A DNA stretch of 64,000 nucleotides from Ectocarpus siliculosus (taxonomy: Eukaryota > Sar > Phaeophyceae > Ectocarpales > Ectocarpaceae): assembly GCA_000310025.1 (NCBI GenBank), contig FN648536.1, positions 104,703-168,702 on the forward strand, written 5' to 3'. Position numbers and translations under genes: made by a program. Shown here in pieces: positions 25,468 through 37,354 of this stretch; within the stretch, counting starts at the first letter, position 1, and every line of letters starts with the position of its first letter. The notes under the pieces were generated by a model that saw only the letters and a program-made list of their open reading frames with translations, made no database searches and had not been told where the DNA came from.

Positions 25468-26053
25468 CAAGAGCTGAGGTCTCTCACGCGTTTCACCTCG
25501 TCGTAGTCTTCCCAATCCTCGACCAGCTTCCGCCTCTCCGACCAGTGGTTGTCGTCCGTCCCGCCCTGCTCCTCCCCCTCGTTCTTGCTAGAAGAAGCCG
25601 CCGCCGACTGCACCACAAAAACACGAGAACGCGACACAAGGTGCTAGCTGAGAACTCGCTCTTCACTTTCAGTGGCCCATCGAGCACCATCATTGGTCTA
25701 TCGATCAGCGCGGTCGATGCTCGGCACAGCACTTCTTCATCATCACATTGCTCGATCGAGTAGCGCGGTTGACGATGCTCGGCACAGACAGAAGATAAAT
25801 ACCCTTGCTCCCCCCACCATTATACCTGTGAGCTTTCTTCTGGCGGTGCGTCCGTCGTCCTGGAGGGTGCAGCAGCAGAAGAAGCATGGCCTGACGTAGA
25901 GACGGTAGTGTTGTCCTGCCATCCGAAAACAGACCTGGAACAACGTTCGTTCGACAACATGGTTGCAACAGCACGACAACAACAGAGGGCCCTAGAAAAG
26001 AGCGTCAGCAGTCCGACCCAACTGATGTCGAAGCAGAGCGCCAGACCAAACAT
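21727..26053 (-). CDS. Serine O-acetyltransferase, 376 aa
   Basis: Catalyses acetyl-CoA + L-serine to O-acetylserine, the first step of cysteine synthesis. Minus-strand exons: 26053-25826, 25607-25497, 24909-24778, 24267-24155, 23587-23449, 23331-23152, 22204-22092, 21841-21727. They total 1131 nt with all phases matching and a stop TGA at 21727-21729. Residues 1-~35 are hydrophobic and Cys-rich and could be a targeting sequence (inference); 36-113 are low complexity. The N-terminal helical domain starts near 114 (VWLSMRQEAKRAAEKEPLL). The left-handed beta-helix shows Asp249 (QIDLHPG), His264 (DHGTGIVVGET) and His299 (DRHPK), matching the family's catalytic positions, then hexapeptide repeats (GNGVLIGAGACLLGN, KVGKGTQIGAGSLV) and GVPAKVLG near the end. 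The exact donor of exon 2 (25497 versus 25488) is uncertain. Several donors abut microsatellites, and intron 3 holds a MITE. Confidence 0.94.
22973..23148. repeat. Pentanucleotide-like simple repeat in a SAT intron
   Basis: A run of variant units (cacac, caccg, cacca, ccata) of about 175 bp sits only a few bases from the exon 6 donor at 23152. Open frames in it translate to His/Thr/Pro repeats and are not genes. Confidence 0.9.
24495..24685. mobile_element. MITE-like element in SAT intron 3
   Basis: The left end cagtcgcggctccgatgcaa is the inverted match of the right end (gcttcggagccacaactactg read backwards). Internal words (gtgtgacaaaggc on the minus strand; cctctaataag) are shared with the element at 58122-58233 in the UTP18 gene, so both belong to one family of about 110-190 bp. 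Confidence 0.7.
24750..24780. repeat. (GACC)n microsatellite overlapping a splice donor
   Basis: Repeated gacc units end at the exon 3 boundary of the SAT gene. On the minus strand the donor AAG|GTCGGT is itself the first repeat unit. Confidence 0.85.
25382..25468. repeat. (AAC)n microsatellite in SAT intron 2
   Basis: A run of caacaacaac with an accacc stretch at its left end, inside the intron just downstream of exon 2 (minus strand). Confidence 0.95.
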
Positions 26054-26625
26054 GGCTCCCTGCGCGACGACAACGAGAACACGCGTTTGGCAGTGCTGCT
26101 GCTACACACTTCGCAACGAATGAAAGCGGACGCCAGCGATGAACCCCTGTGGAAGAAAAAATAACTGAAGCAGCACGCTCTCACAACGGCGGTCGGTTGT
26201 GGCGAGGGACAAAGACGAGGAAGAACTTTTTCTCTGCGTTGCCTTGTTCATTGATGTATCACGGCTAAACGCCGCCGCCTGGATCGATTTTCTTTCTCCA
26301 CAGCGGGCAAAGGGCGCTGAGCGCCTTCTAAGCATCTCCCAAAACTGCATCGGTGAGTAGGCGCAAAAAAATTCGGCGTCGAGAGCACTGCCGTCGCCGT
26401 TGAGACACGGAGCTTCAAAAGTCCAGCCGCGGCGGGCCGGCCGGCCGGGGGCATGTCGTCTCTGACGCTGAAGAGGACAGCACTGGCTTTTAGTAAGGTG
26501 GGCGACGACGCTTGTGAGGGGAAACCTCGAGGCAAAACGACAGAGGAGAGCTGCGTTCAACTCTTTGTACAAAAATGATTTTGCGCCCCAACAGCAGTAA
26601 AAGGGAAGCGAAACAAATCAAAACC

Positions 26626-27182
26626 TCACCCCGCTTCGTCCGCCGGCGAGTACCAGCCGTGCTCCCCGAATCCGTCCCCCTTGTCCTGGGCAGCGGTAGG
26701 GGTTTCGCCCTGTTGTGGCGGCCCACTCGCGGCCGGCTCCGACCGTGTTCCACTCTCTAACTCTACGGACGCTGGAGTTGTCGGTGTTCTATCTGCTATC
26801 GTTCCCGCCGCCCCCGCTGTTGCTGCTGCGTCTAGCGGGACGTCGGCCCGGTCGACCTTAGGAACGGGGTCCTCTCTCCCAGCTGGGGTAGACGTCCCCC
26901 CTCGAATAGAGTCACCTCTGCCGTCTATCACAGCCACCTCGCCCCGCCCTTCCACCTTCCCATCCGGCTTGCTCCCGTCTAATCGTGGCGACGGAGAACG
27001 AGCTTCCGTTCGCGGTCCTGCCGCCGCTGTAACTGCTGTGGCGCCGTCAAGCGTCATCTCTTTGTCTCCGCCACCGCCAGCGCGCGAGACGTTATCGACG
27101 GCTTCCGCCCCGCCGCTACTGATAGCGGTCCAGGGCCGTCTCCTCCTGGCACGCCGCTGCTCCCGCATGTCCCACCACTTCT

Positions 27183-27224
<42 letters not shown>

Positions 27225-27280
27225 GCACACCTTCCGAACCCGTGGTCTCCCAGGCAGGTCTGGCCGATGAGTATACGGGC
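26626..27280 (-). CDS. Terminal exon of an unrecognised polyglutamine, low-complexity protein
   Basis: On the minus strand a good acceptor (TTTCCAG) at 27281 opens a 218-codon exon to a stop at 26626. It reads PVYSSARPAWETTGSEGVR, then about a dozen glutamines encoded by CAG, then a basic patch (KKKWWDMREQRRARRRRPW) that could be a nuclear localisation signal, then an acidic Gly/Ala/Asp/Pro-rich tail ending WYSPADEAG. No domain is recognised. The upstream exons were not found. It lies about 570 bp upstream of the SAT start on the same strand. Confidence 0.4.
27189..27227. repeat. (CTG/CAG)n microsatellite
   Basis: Twelve to thirteen uninterrupted ctg units on the plus strand, which encode the glutamine run of the minus-strand exon. 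Confidence 0.95.
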
Positions 27281-27550
27281 CTGGAAATGGTCGATCGTTG
27301 GTATTGGGGTTGCCATTGGCGGTGGAGAGGGCGGCTACGGCCGTTGCCGATGAGGACGGTCTTGTCGGCGGCGACGTGATTTCGGGCGGCCGGCGGCGCC
27401 AGGAAAGCTAGTGGTGCAGAGGAGCGCTGAGGAGGAACAGATGGTGCTGTAACGACGAGCGCGATATTTCGAGAGACGGGTGTCCGCGGGGGGGCGAAAT
27501 CAGGTTATTGGAGATGGGGGACGACGTGGCCTGGGGAAGCACGATGAGAG

Positions 27551-27986
27551 GTGTATTTCCAGCGTTTTTTTTCATCCTCTGGTGACGATATCAAGAGTGA
27601 AGCTGACAGAACTCAGTCGGTTCCCTCCCACGTCGTGGGCCTCACAACTTTGCTCATCGGGTCCAGCATCGCTCCCGAAAATTCTACAAAACTCGATCTC
27701 GAGGAACGGTCAACCGCCCGCGCCCTGCTGTCGACAGCAGAGCTCACTTCCCTCCGTCGGGATGTAACCGCGCACGCTGTATGCGACAAACCCAGGGCGT
27801 TACAGGGAAATTGTCCTCCCGGTAAGTACACGGGCAAACAGCTATGAAGCTGTTGCCGTGTGTGCACTCGGGTGCATGTTTCGTCAAAACAGCAACTTGG
27901 ACTTTGGACGAAGTGCGCTTGGCGGCAGATAGAAAGAGTTTGTTACCAGAGGGGCGACAAAGCCTCAAGTCCGCAATCAGACACAG
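27551..27986 (+). CDS. Predicted gene fragment, two exons, unrecognised
   Basis: Two plausible plus-strand exons are joined in phase. Exon a (up to 27821) encodes about 80 non-repetitive residues, including VVGLTTLLIGSSIAPEN and STARALLSTAELTSLRRDV, and ends at a strong donor (G|GTAAGT). Exon b (27893-27986) continues ATWTLDEVRLAADRKSLLPE and SLKSAIRHR to a donor AG|GTACTG. The start and the rest of the gene are not identified, and no domain is recognised. The evidence is composition and splice phase only. Confidence 0.35.
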
Positions 27987-27999
27987 GTACTGCAAAGGC

Positions 28000-30210
28000 C
28001 TTGCCATTGGCACTGCGGGTGCATGCTTCACAACCTCTGGGATATTTCCTTATAGACTCACTCACGAGTGCAACACATGACTGCGGTGTAATATACGTTT
28101 GGACGCTTTGAACGACTTCATGTTTCGTTCTCGACGAATCCGCTAACTCATCTACGTCCAAATTCACACGTCAAGCAACATGCCCTGTGCTACTGCTCGG
28201 TTCTTGAAGGGCGGCGGGCCAATCTAATGCAGCGTCAAGGATCTGCGAGAGCTAGTTGAACTTACGTACGTATATACAACTCGAAGTAACGCATCCCTAG
28301 TGTGGACTGCTGTGTGGCAGACTCGAGACATTTTGAGTACCTGCTTCAGCGCTCGGCCACGATCCAGGAAACGCACATTCCGAGAGGGAAGGGAGGGCCA
28401 CGCTCGCAACAAGCACTCGAAACATCTTCTCTTCTACCCCTCTCTCTCTGCTTCTCCTTCCGGAAGACAGAAGAGGAGCACAGAGTGCAAGACCGAGGTG
28501 TCTGGTGTCGGTGTGAGGTGCCGGGCGCCAATAATGGGTTTCCACGAAGTTCCCGCGGCAAGAAGTAGCTTCCGTTCAAAATTTGGCGTCGGCAATGCAT
28601 CGTGATGCCTGGGTCATTTCACCGTCCGGTTCCTGGGCATGAATAGAGAGCTAGGCACACAACTCAAAGTTCGTCGTCTTTCGCGTCAGTGGGGGGCCAG
28701 GGTGCGGCGAAACGACCGCGCAGATCCGAAAACCAGGCCGTTTGGCCTAATTGTTTGTGTATAATTTATCATCCAGTTGCGCTGTAACATCTGCCCTCCT
28801 ACGTAGGTAGGCTTCCAGGAGGCGGCCTCCGGCCGGCCGTCGCCTTTTCCATTGAACAAGGCCGACCGGGGGGGTGGGCGTGGAAGGGAATCCCTTGGCC
28901 GCTTGTGACACTTGAAACTACGGACGTGTATGCATATTGCTAAACGTACACCGGCGAAAGAACCAAGGATGAATGAGCGAAACATACAAATAAATGTTTT
29001 GATGGAGAGGTCGTGTCGATTTCCATGCGATCAGGCGTGATCTATTCGATGCTCGAGGGATGAGGCGGCAAGGAGGCCTCGATGCCACTTTGACAGGAGA
29101 CGAGAGAGGGCGCACAGACAGCACGACGGGCAACCCAAACTGCTTTCTTCGTAGGTACGCGAATGGGGCTTCCACTTTTCCGTCGCGGACCCACAGCGGA
29201 GTATCGGTGTGATTGCCACTGTACCATGGGGAGCACAGCACCCACAAGACCACAGATATAACCCAAACACCCACACATTACCACGCCGGAACCATCGCGA
29301 AGGTGTTTTCTTCTCGGCGTCGAAGTGAAAAATCTTGGCACCGGCAAAAATCCGAAAGGCAAACGTCGAGACCGGTTCTCTTTTGGGCGTAACATCGGTA
29401 TGGGAGCAAGAGACAGGACCAACGACCAACATACGTGGTTGCCCGACAGAAGAACAACACGGACATACAAAGGCGTTTCATTCAAATCGCCAACTTTGGG
29501 TGATCAACTTTGTTGTCAACGTCAACGCGTTCTCGGCGAAATGGTTCTCGTGGCACCACGAATCAACCCTCCTTGCCCCCCCCCCTCCTGACCACATGAC
29601 ACCTTCATATACCAACACTCCTGATGTAGATGCTACAGCCATGACCTTGACTTGAGCATCACTTGCAGACGGTATTCACAGATATTCCGCCGCCTCAGTC
29701 ACCCCCCTCTGTGCTGCGAGCCATGTACCGACGGGTTCTCCGCCCACATCGTGTACTCTCCTATCCCCCACCCTTGCCCGGCGTTCTTGGAAGAAAACCT
29801 GCCCCATCGTGCCTACCAACGCTGGCCGTAGGCCCCCTGAACAGGCTGAGAGCTATCTGCACGCGCAGAGAGAGAAAGAGAGAGAGAGAGCTATTTCGCT
29901 CAGAGCTATTTCGCTCAGAGCCATTCTCCAAGAACGCCGTTCTTCCAGACGTTGTGAGCTTCTCAGCTCCGCAGGCCCCGCGATTCACATATCTCGTTCT
30001 TTCCGCCCGCGGCGGCGGTTCTCCGACGAGACTCCCCGCATCGATACAGCAGTAGTCGGCACTTCCGGCGAGCAGGCAACGCTCGACAGCTACGTCAAAA
30101 GTCGGCGCGGCCGAAGCGAAGGCCCGAGTCATAAAAACCCAGAATGCATGACAACACCACTACATAAAAAACCGGCCGCGTGGGCAGGTGCTGCCGACGA
30201 ACGGCAAGCT
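28000..30210. other. No gene recognised
   Basis: Open frames here are short and not protein-like. A GA-rich run with a duplicated word (agagctatttcgctc twice) lies at 29876-29930. Exons of the low-complexity genes on either side could still be hidden here. Confidence 0.3.
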
Positions 30211-32540
30211 CTACGAAGGCGACATCGGCGGCGGCGGTGGTGGCGGTGGGGTGAGGACGACGGTAATGACCAACGGTGACCTCCTCGGCGGCGCAGCAGC
30301 AGGAGCCCTGTCCCTGCCCCGATCGCGCGGGATCTCTCTGGCCCGCCCCCGGTCCGCGCGGGCGCGCCCCAGTCGCCCATCACCGTAGTCGTGCTCGACC
30401 TCGTGGCACTCCTGGTCCCGCTGCTCGTCGCTGCGTCTCTCGGCTGTTCTTGCGCTGCTAGCTTTCGCGGATGACTGCCGGGTTTCCTGCCGTCGGTCTC
30501 GGGGAGGCTCGGCGGTCGCGGTCCCATCAGCACCGGGGCAAGCGGCGCCAACGCGGTGGTGGTCATCGTCGTCGTGGCGCTGTCCTGATCTATTCCAAAG
30601 GCGGAGAAGCCCCCAGGCCCACCCGGCCTTCCTCCTCCTCTTGTTGGCTCTTTCTGCCTCCTCGTTTCTCTCCTCGTCGTCTGGCTCATCACTACCACCG
30701 CCGGGAGGGCACGGGTGGCGTTCGCCGGTGGCGGCAACGGCGGGGGTCGCCGCCGCCGCCGCCCCGCGCCTCCCTCCGTCTCCAACCCGTCGAGGGTCCA
30801 CCACTACCTCGTCGCCCCGGCCACCGCCGCCTCGTCGGTCCGCTGGAACAGCCACCACCGCTTCTTCGCCGGGCTCGGGCCTCGGCCGCTTCTTGCCGCT
30901 AGACGATCGGCGCCCTTCCTCCTCCTCCGCCGAGCCGGTCCGCCGCCGCAGAGAGTCGACGCCCCGCCGCACGCGGCTTCCCGCCCCCGCTTCGCCACCC
31001 TCGCCGTAGTCAGACCCTGACCCGCTTGGTGATACCGGCATTGGGGATGTGGATGTTGCGTCTGCGGTTCCGTGTGGGCTACTATTGCGAGGCGGAGGCG
31101 GTGTGTCCGACGCCTTTTCGGGAGCGGCATCGCGCCGCCGCCGTGGCCGTGGGTGATGGTGGGGGGCAAGCCGAGGCGCTGGAGCCGGAGGGAGAGCAAT
31201 GTTGATCCCCAGGAGGTGGGCTGTGCCAACTTTGAGCTGTGGCTGACACCGTCGAGAGAGCGGGGGAAGGTCGGGGGGGGCGAGAAAAATGCGTCGATGG
31301 TCACCAGTTCCCACTTACTGGCCGAGGCAGCGGAAACGTTCTATATAGCGTCGGTGTGTGTTTGTCATGGAGCGCAGGCGGAAGCTGCGTGCCAGAGCCA
31401 CCACCGTGGTCTACGATTTCTCCCCTACTGGGCGTGGCACTGGGAAAGCGGAAGATGCGGTGCTACATCGCGTTCCGTTCCCTACACTCGCAGTGGGTCG
31501 TTAATTAGGGGCCGAAGCTACGAGACTACTGTACGAAGTGATCGCGGACATTTGTTCTTCAACGGGACACAAGCACCGAACATTGACGCAGGATCAAAAT
31601 TTCGAAAAGCTGTGCCCCCCCGCCCCCCAGAAAAAAACACGTCTCAACCCTAGCCTTCCCGCTCCATACGGCTCACCTCACACTCCCTCTCTGCGGAAGC
31701 TTCCGGCGGACAGAGCTCCACCGGCGCATCTCCCCATTCCAAAGGAACAACGTCGTTGGCTCGATCCCCTCTAGCGGTACCACGGACACCAATGCCCGCA
31801 GTACCACACCCGCCGGTGGTAGAGTCTCCACGAGCGCCCCCGCCCACTTCCTCTCCGACCCCGCTGCTTCGGCCACCGCCGGTGGGACTCTTGCCACCGC
31901 GACAGTCTCGCCTGACGCGGTGCCGTTCCCCGTCATCTTCGTGGATGTTCTGTGAGGGGATAATACCACCACCAACATGTATTGTGTTCCGAACGGGGGA
32001 AGGAGCGTGCGCAAGCAAGTGGTTGGTTGCTCAGCAAGTACACGAGGCCATTCTGTCCTTCCAAGTACGAAGTACTGTACTAGACTTCTGAGGGTACGAG
32101 GCACGAGAGCGAAAAACGTTTCTGCCCCTTCGAGCAGAAAGCAAGAAGCATCCCGCGCGCGAGAAGGGAGACAGAAAAAATCTCCGTTTCCGAAGAGATG
32201 CATGCCACTGCTGAAAAAGTAGACCGCAAAAGGGACCAACTGCTGTACAAGCAAGCGAGCCAACACAAGCCGCTCGCCCCCCCCCCTGCAGCAATGGGTG
32301 GACACCGATGCTGACAACCAAGAAGCGGATCGGGTGGAGGAACCTCGCCGCTTTTTGAGGCAACCGAGTGAACGAGGGTGGGCTTACGTGTGGCCGTGGC
32401 CGTGGCGATGGTGGTTGTGGGAGATACACCCCCCCCCCGGTGTGTAGGAGCCGGGAAACCACCATAGGCGTTTTGGTCCGGAGCTGAAGCACAACCTGCT
32501 CCAACACGTTCGGAGGGCGAGGACCAATAGCAACAGAGGC
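30211..32540 (-). CDS. Large low-complexity nuclear-type protein (5' end unresolved)
   Basis: Minus-strand exons that join in phase: about 32540-32388 (ends PRPRPH at donor CAC|GTAAGC), 31949-31677 (NIHEDDGERHRVRRD to AEREC E at GAG|GTGAGC), and 31242-30211 (PQLKVGTAHLLGINIAL to a TAG stop). The last exon encodes 343 residues, extremely rich in Arg, Gly, Pro, Asp and Glu, with basic clusters (GKKRPRP, NKRRRKAGW) that look like nuclear localisation signals, and it ends in a proline run. No folded domain is recognised. The very high GC content allows rival frames; this one is favoured by splice phase. The start codon was not found. Confidence 0.42.
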
Positions 32541-33037
32541 GAAATAAAAAAACACATTGGCATGAGACTTCCGGTAGAGAGCAAGCAGCGTGGGGGACAA
32601 CCGGATGGTGGGTAGTGGACGTGGGGATGGTCTTGTTCTGCACGTTTCCTCATAACCTCACAAACCTCCCGGAAGTTGTGCTATGGGTCGCAATACACTA
32701 CAGAAAGTTTGTCACGAGCCGTTCGTTTGGTCGTGTGATTTCCCCAGTCCTTTTGCACGTCGACTCAAGGTTGACTCCAACGCCAACAACAACCTCGAGA
32801 CCCCGCAAACTAGCCCTATGAGTTACAAAACCCGCAACCAGGGCAAAAGAGAAAAGCAAGCCAACTTTGACACAGTGGGTAGGGAGCGCCAAACGTGCGC
32901 CCTAACTAGCTAGCAAGAGTGTATGTGTTCAACAACGACGAGCTACCAACACAATAAAGGCCCGAAAGTGGAACTCGACCAGCCTCTCTCAACCAACCGG
33001 ACAACCACAAACAAAATCTGTACAACGGTTCTGCGTC

Positions 33038-35084
33038 TCAACAACTGGGCACGACCACCGATGCCCAACAGAAACGTCGCCCCGTCACCTGCAGCTGCAT
33101 GACGGGGTACGACTCCGGCCCCGGCTCAACCTCCTCAACGCCAGCAGCACGGGGTTCCCTCTCCCCGTCCCCGGCCCCAGAACATGCGGCGCCCACCAAG
33201 CCAACGTGTCGAACCCGAACCTCACTCCGAAGTAGCTCCACCGAGGCGCTGCTACCGCCCCTAGCCCCGTCGAGGCCTAGACCGTCCTGACCCCTGGCGT
33301 TCGGTAGCGGTAGGCAAAAGCAGCACACACGGGAGGATGATAGCTCACGGATAGCCTCTGTTGCATCATCATCGCGAGAAGCCGGCCACGGGGGGGGGTA
33401 TCGGGAAAAAAAAGGTGGTCCCTCCGCGACAACCGCGACGTACACCGGACAAAAACAGACCCAGGACGACATTTTTTCGAGGCAAGAACGCGACCAAGGG
33501 TCTACCTTTGCGCCGCCCTGGTGTCTCGGCCGCCATCGGCATCGACAACAGTAGCAGCTGCCGGCGCGACGACCCCTCGCCGCTCCGACTCCATTACAAG
33601 CCGCAGCATTTCCTGCGCGAGGGCAGAGTAGACAACCCGCACGACGACTCTTGGGGGCCCCGGGAGCGACGGTGCCGGAGGCCGGGCGACCGCGCGACGC
33701 GCCGACTCGCCGGGCGCCGCGGCAGCGCCTCGGCGACCCCCGGTCAGCCAAGACAGCGGGCCGCGCCAAGCGCTGCCCTTTCCCGCCGATACTACCGCCG
33801 ACGGCCCTCCGCGATCGCTTGCGGTAGGGGTGGCGCCGTTGTTCGAGGCCGTCGGTGCTGGCGGCCAGGGGACCTTCGGCAAATTTGTCCTCAGGGCCTT
33901 GACCACGACCAGGCTGGAGGATGGCCGAGCGCCGGCACCAGCGGCGGCGGCGGAGGTGGCGGAGGCGGTGCGGGGATTGGAACTGCTTTCGCCACCGCGT
34001 GCGCGGAACACTCTCATGGCCCAGTCCTCGCGGGGGTCACCGTCATACCCTTCGCCGGTCTCCTCGCTGCTGCTGGTCCCAGCCGAGCTACGGTCGCCGC
34101 TACCGCCTCCGCCAGCGGCGGCAGAGCCGGGCGGTGCGGCACGCTCCGGACGCGAGAGGGTCAGGGCAGACGCCAGGGGAGGCTGCGCAGCGGGTGCGCT
34201 CGCCGTCGCTGGTTTCCACGCCGCCCACTTGGCAATGGCCCTGGGATACGGGGAGAAGGCCAACACAACACACACACACACACACACAAGCGCTTGACCA
34301 ATATTTGCTTGGTTGGTTGGGTTTTGGTGCCTTGTTGCATGTCGCTATTTTGGAGATACGGCAGTTCCTGACAAACGTGGGCGGGGAGGGGGACGAACTG
34401 GCTGACATCGGGAACGACTGGTCAGGTGGAAAGCAAGGAAGGATTGACCGCAAAAAGTCGCTGAGGGCATCTGACAACAAACACAACAACGACGATGACG
34501 CTGAGGTACCTCAAGCTCTCGCCCTGCTTTGCCAGCAGCGCCGCCGCGCGCACGTCTCCGTCGAGCGCCGACAGCGCCGCGGCTAGGTGCCGCGCCGCCG
34601 CTGCGGTCCGGCCCCCAACCCCAACCCCGCCCCGTTCCCTCCCGCCGGCGCCGACAGCACCGCGCCCGTTCTCGCCGAGCGGTAGGGTACCAAGCAAACC
34701 GCGCGGAGTCGCTGCTCGTCGGCCGAAAACCGCCTGAGTCACGGCACACACCGAACACACCGGCAAGTCATGGCCGTGCTCTCGCGGCACTACTACCCCT
34801 ATTCTAAAGCACGGCGAAGCTTCAGCGGACTCATTGAATGGTGTCTCTTCGCTCTCCGAGTCGGGGCTAAACCTTGCCGTATTGATGCCGTGCAGCGGCG
34901 CCTCCTTGTGAGGAAGAATAGAGCAACGCATGAATGGGCGGCGAGCTACTAGCTCGACCAAACACAGGAGCCGCAAAAAGTCCGCATCTTCTTCATCGAT
35001 GGCGGCGGCAAAAGTGGTTGCGGGGTTGATGGTAATCTGGCATCTTGAAGCTGCTATCAATAGTGCCAACACCGGCGGACTCAT
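33038..35084 (-). CDS. Hypothetical protein, 521 aa, three exons
   Basis: Minus-strand exons 35084-34510, 34240-33506 and 33293-33038 total 1566 nt with matching phases and a TGA stop. Residues 1-~40 are hydrophobic and mixed (MSPPVLALLIAAS). Around residues 165-205 an Ala-rich helical stretch crosses the first junction (AAALSALDGDVRAAALLAKQ, then RAIAKWAAWKPATAS). The middle is low complexity (Ser, Gly, Ala, Pro) with VVVKALRTNLPKVPWPP near 300 and a possible helix VVYSALAQEMLRLVMESERR near 405. The C-terminal end contains ESYPVMQLQVTGRR. No family is recognised. An upstream exon cannot be excluded. An (AC)n tract lies in intron 1. Confidence 0.5.
34267..34288. repeat. (AC)n microsatellite
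   Basis: An acacacac run close to the acceptor of exon 2 of the minus-strand hypothetical gene. Confidence 0.9.
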
Positions 35085-37254
35085 GAAAGGACATCAGTCT
35101 CGACGGGGCATGAAACGCCAAAAAGCCTCTGACCCGCAGATGCCCCAGATATGGGAGAAACCGAAGGGATCGGCCTTAAAAATATCAAGAATGCGGGTTC
35201 GGCGCTCGGATCTAGACCACTAACAACAACACCAACGTTCGTGTTCGCTACGCTTGCAATAATTTGACCGTGCCAACCGCCCGTCAAACGTGCCTATTCG
35301 GCCAGTGATACCATGTTTTTCGAGAGACCAGTGCATATACCACTGCATAGTCGGCGCTGTTTCTTCCGTCCACAACGGTCTCGGCTCTCACTAGCTACTT
35401 GCGGACACAATACACTCCATCTTGCGGAACAAGTCTAGCTCACCGCTAGATTAGCCTGGTGGCATTCGGCTAAGCCCGCTTCCACCGCAGCATGCAGCGG
35501 CCTGAACGCCTGCTGAAGCTCGGGAACACCCTATTTGTAGCCATACCGGGATATGCGAATCAGCGGGCGGGGAGGGCAATGGGGGCATTACGTTGTCATT
35601 CCGTACCACTTGTACTCTCCTTGGGGTTGTAGAGCTGCTGAAAAACAATGAATATGACTTGACGCGACGTTAACGAACAAAAAAGTTCGAAACACTTGAC
35701 CAACAAAAATAAAGCCCACAAGTTTCAGCCTGAGCCATGGGAGGGTACGCAGGGCGTCGACGCTATGCCTCAATAAATTTACCGCTGTCCCGACATCACC
35801 CCAACGCGTTCTGGTCAAGTAACACATTACTCCCGCTGGTCCTTGAGGAAACGTTACGCCTCGGCAAGACACACTGCGCCTCGCAGCACAATGCACGTTC
35901 GTCGCCCAAATCCGTGTTATCAAGGTACAAATATCGAGGGTTTCCATGTTCCTTCTTCCCCTCGCTGCCTCGGCAAGGTTTTGCTTAGGCATGACCCAAA
36001 GCGAGGGGGGGGGTCTTTCTAGCGAGCAGGGCTAGACTCACCCTCAAGGGACCGATACCTTCTTGCTACGGCGCACCCGCCGCGAGGCGTGCGCAGTGGT
36101 GGAGTTGGGTCGGCACTGGTGCGTCAGGTACAAAGGTGCAGATGCGCGGGCCTCGAGGCCGTCGGTGCAGGCAGCAATGCCCATCTCATCTTTGTGCGCG
36201 GAGGCAGACGCCATCAGAAAGGTGGACGGGCACTATGTACACGGCCCTATGCTTGCTAGAGGGAGCTGTACTGTCTCAGTAACCTGGTTTTGCCATGAAA
36301 TGAGGAGGGGACAGGTGGTGACGAGCTGACTGGGCTGGTTGACCCTTCGGCGCGAGAATTTTCAGACCAAGAACCCTAAGTGCAACGAGGGAGAAAGCGA
36401 GGAACCGACTGGGAAGGACAGCAACGAGAGCGTGTACGAAGCGGAGCGGGTCGAGTTTGGTCGTGCTAGGATTGGCCACAGCGACACCGGAGAAGCGGCA
36501 CCGGAGCAGCGGCACCGGAGCAGAGCGGAACCGGAGCATGCGGACGGCATCGAACCGTGTCGCACGGACAAACATCTCTTCTTGTGTTGTCAATTATTTT
36601 CCGTTTTTTTTTTCCTGAATATAGGTGTTAGGTGTGTGTAATGACGTCACTGGTTTTGTAGAGAGACGCGGCAGAGATGGCGCGGATAACCCGGGTGCCT
36701 TAATTGTGTACCTGCATCGTGGAAGACCCCTTCAATGTGGAACGATTCCTAGTCAGTGTCGATGTTTACACTGCTGTGTCTAACACAGATGATCTGGATA
36801 GATTCGGGCGATTGTCAATTGCAATGATGGCTTTGGTTGGTTGTTCTTCTTCATTGTATGTCCACGGGCCCATTCTGACAGCACTTCAGACAGCAGCTGC
36901 ATGCCCCGAGCTTGTTGTGCACCATACACCATGGTGTTATTTTTGTACAGACAGCACTTCAGACAGCAGTACGCTGTAGTCGACAAACATTCATTTTGGT
37001 GAAGTGCGGGACAAGGGGGGGGGTGATGCCGCCTGCTGTAGTCAAATTGTAGTGTGTGGGCGTGTAGTTCAGTTGTGAGCACGCAAACGTGCTGCAGGGA
37101 TTGTAGGTGTACCTCCTCGGGCTTGTGTACCCTTTTCTTGCTAATAGTGTGCGTGTTCTTTAGATCTTCCGATGGCTTTAGCATTTTTGTGACCACGGGC
37201 CGAGTCTTTGCCAGATTTTGGGATTAGCAACTGACACGAGTTTAATGTGAAGAA

Positions 37255-37298
<44 letters not shown>

Positions 37299-37354
37299 TA
37301 GCCTGAAAAAATGGTCTGATTCTGTAGTCTCAAGCCATGCAACCAAACGCTCAC
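35085..37354. other. Intergenic, repeats only
   Basis: Contains a short tandem of ggcaccggagcagc variants at about 36480-36540, a direct repeat (gacagcacttcagacagcag) at 36877 and 36950, and a (CAA)n run at 37258-37296. No convincing exon is seen. Confidence 0.35.
37258..37296. repeat. (CAA)n microsatellite
   Basis: About thirteen uninterrupted caa units. Confidence 0.95.

Noticed and set aside
26681..27379. A plus-strand 232-codon frame with a run of cysteines
   Set aside because: The poly-Cys run is the (CTG)n repeat read in the wrong frame; the minus strand gives a polyglutamine exon with a good acceptor.
30129..31304. Two other long GC-rich frames overlapping the disordered-protein exon
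   Set aside because: High GC removes stop codons in all frames; these lack matching splice partners.
31673..31947. A rival minus-strand frame starting MTGNGTASGETVAVARV
   Set aside because: It overlaps the exon 31677-31949 in another frame. The chosen frame joins its neighbours in phase at both ends.
37258..37296. A CRISPR-like or protein-coding repeat
   Set aside because: It is a simple (CAA)n microsatellite; no spaced repeats of CRISPR type occur anywhere in the window.
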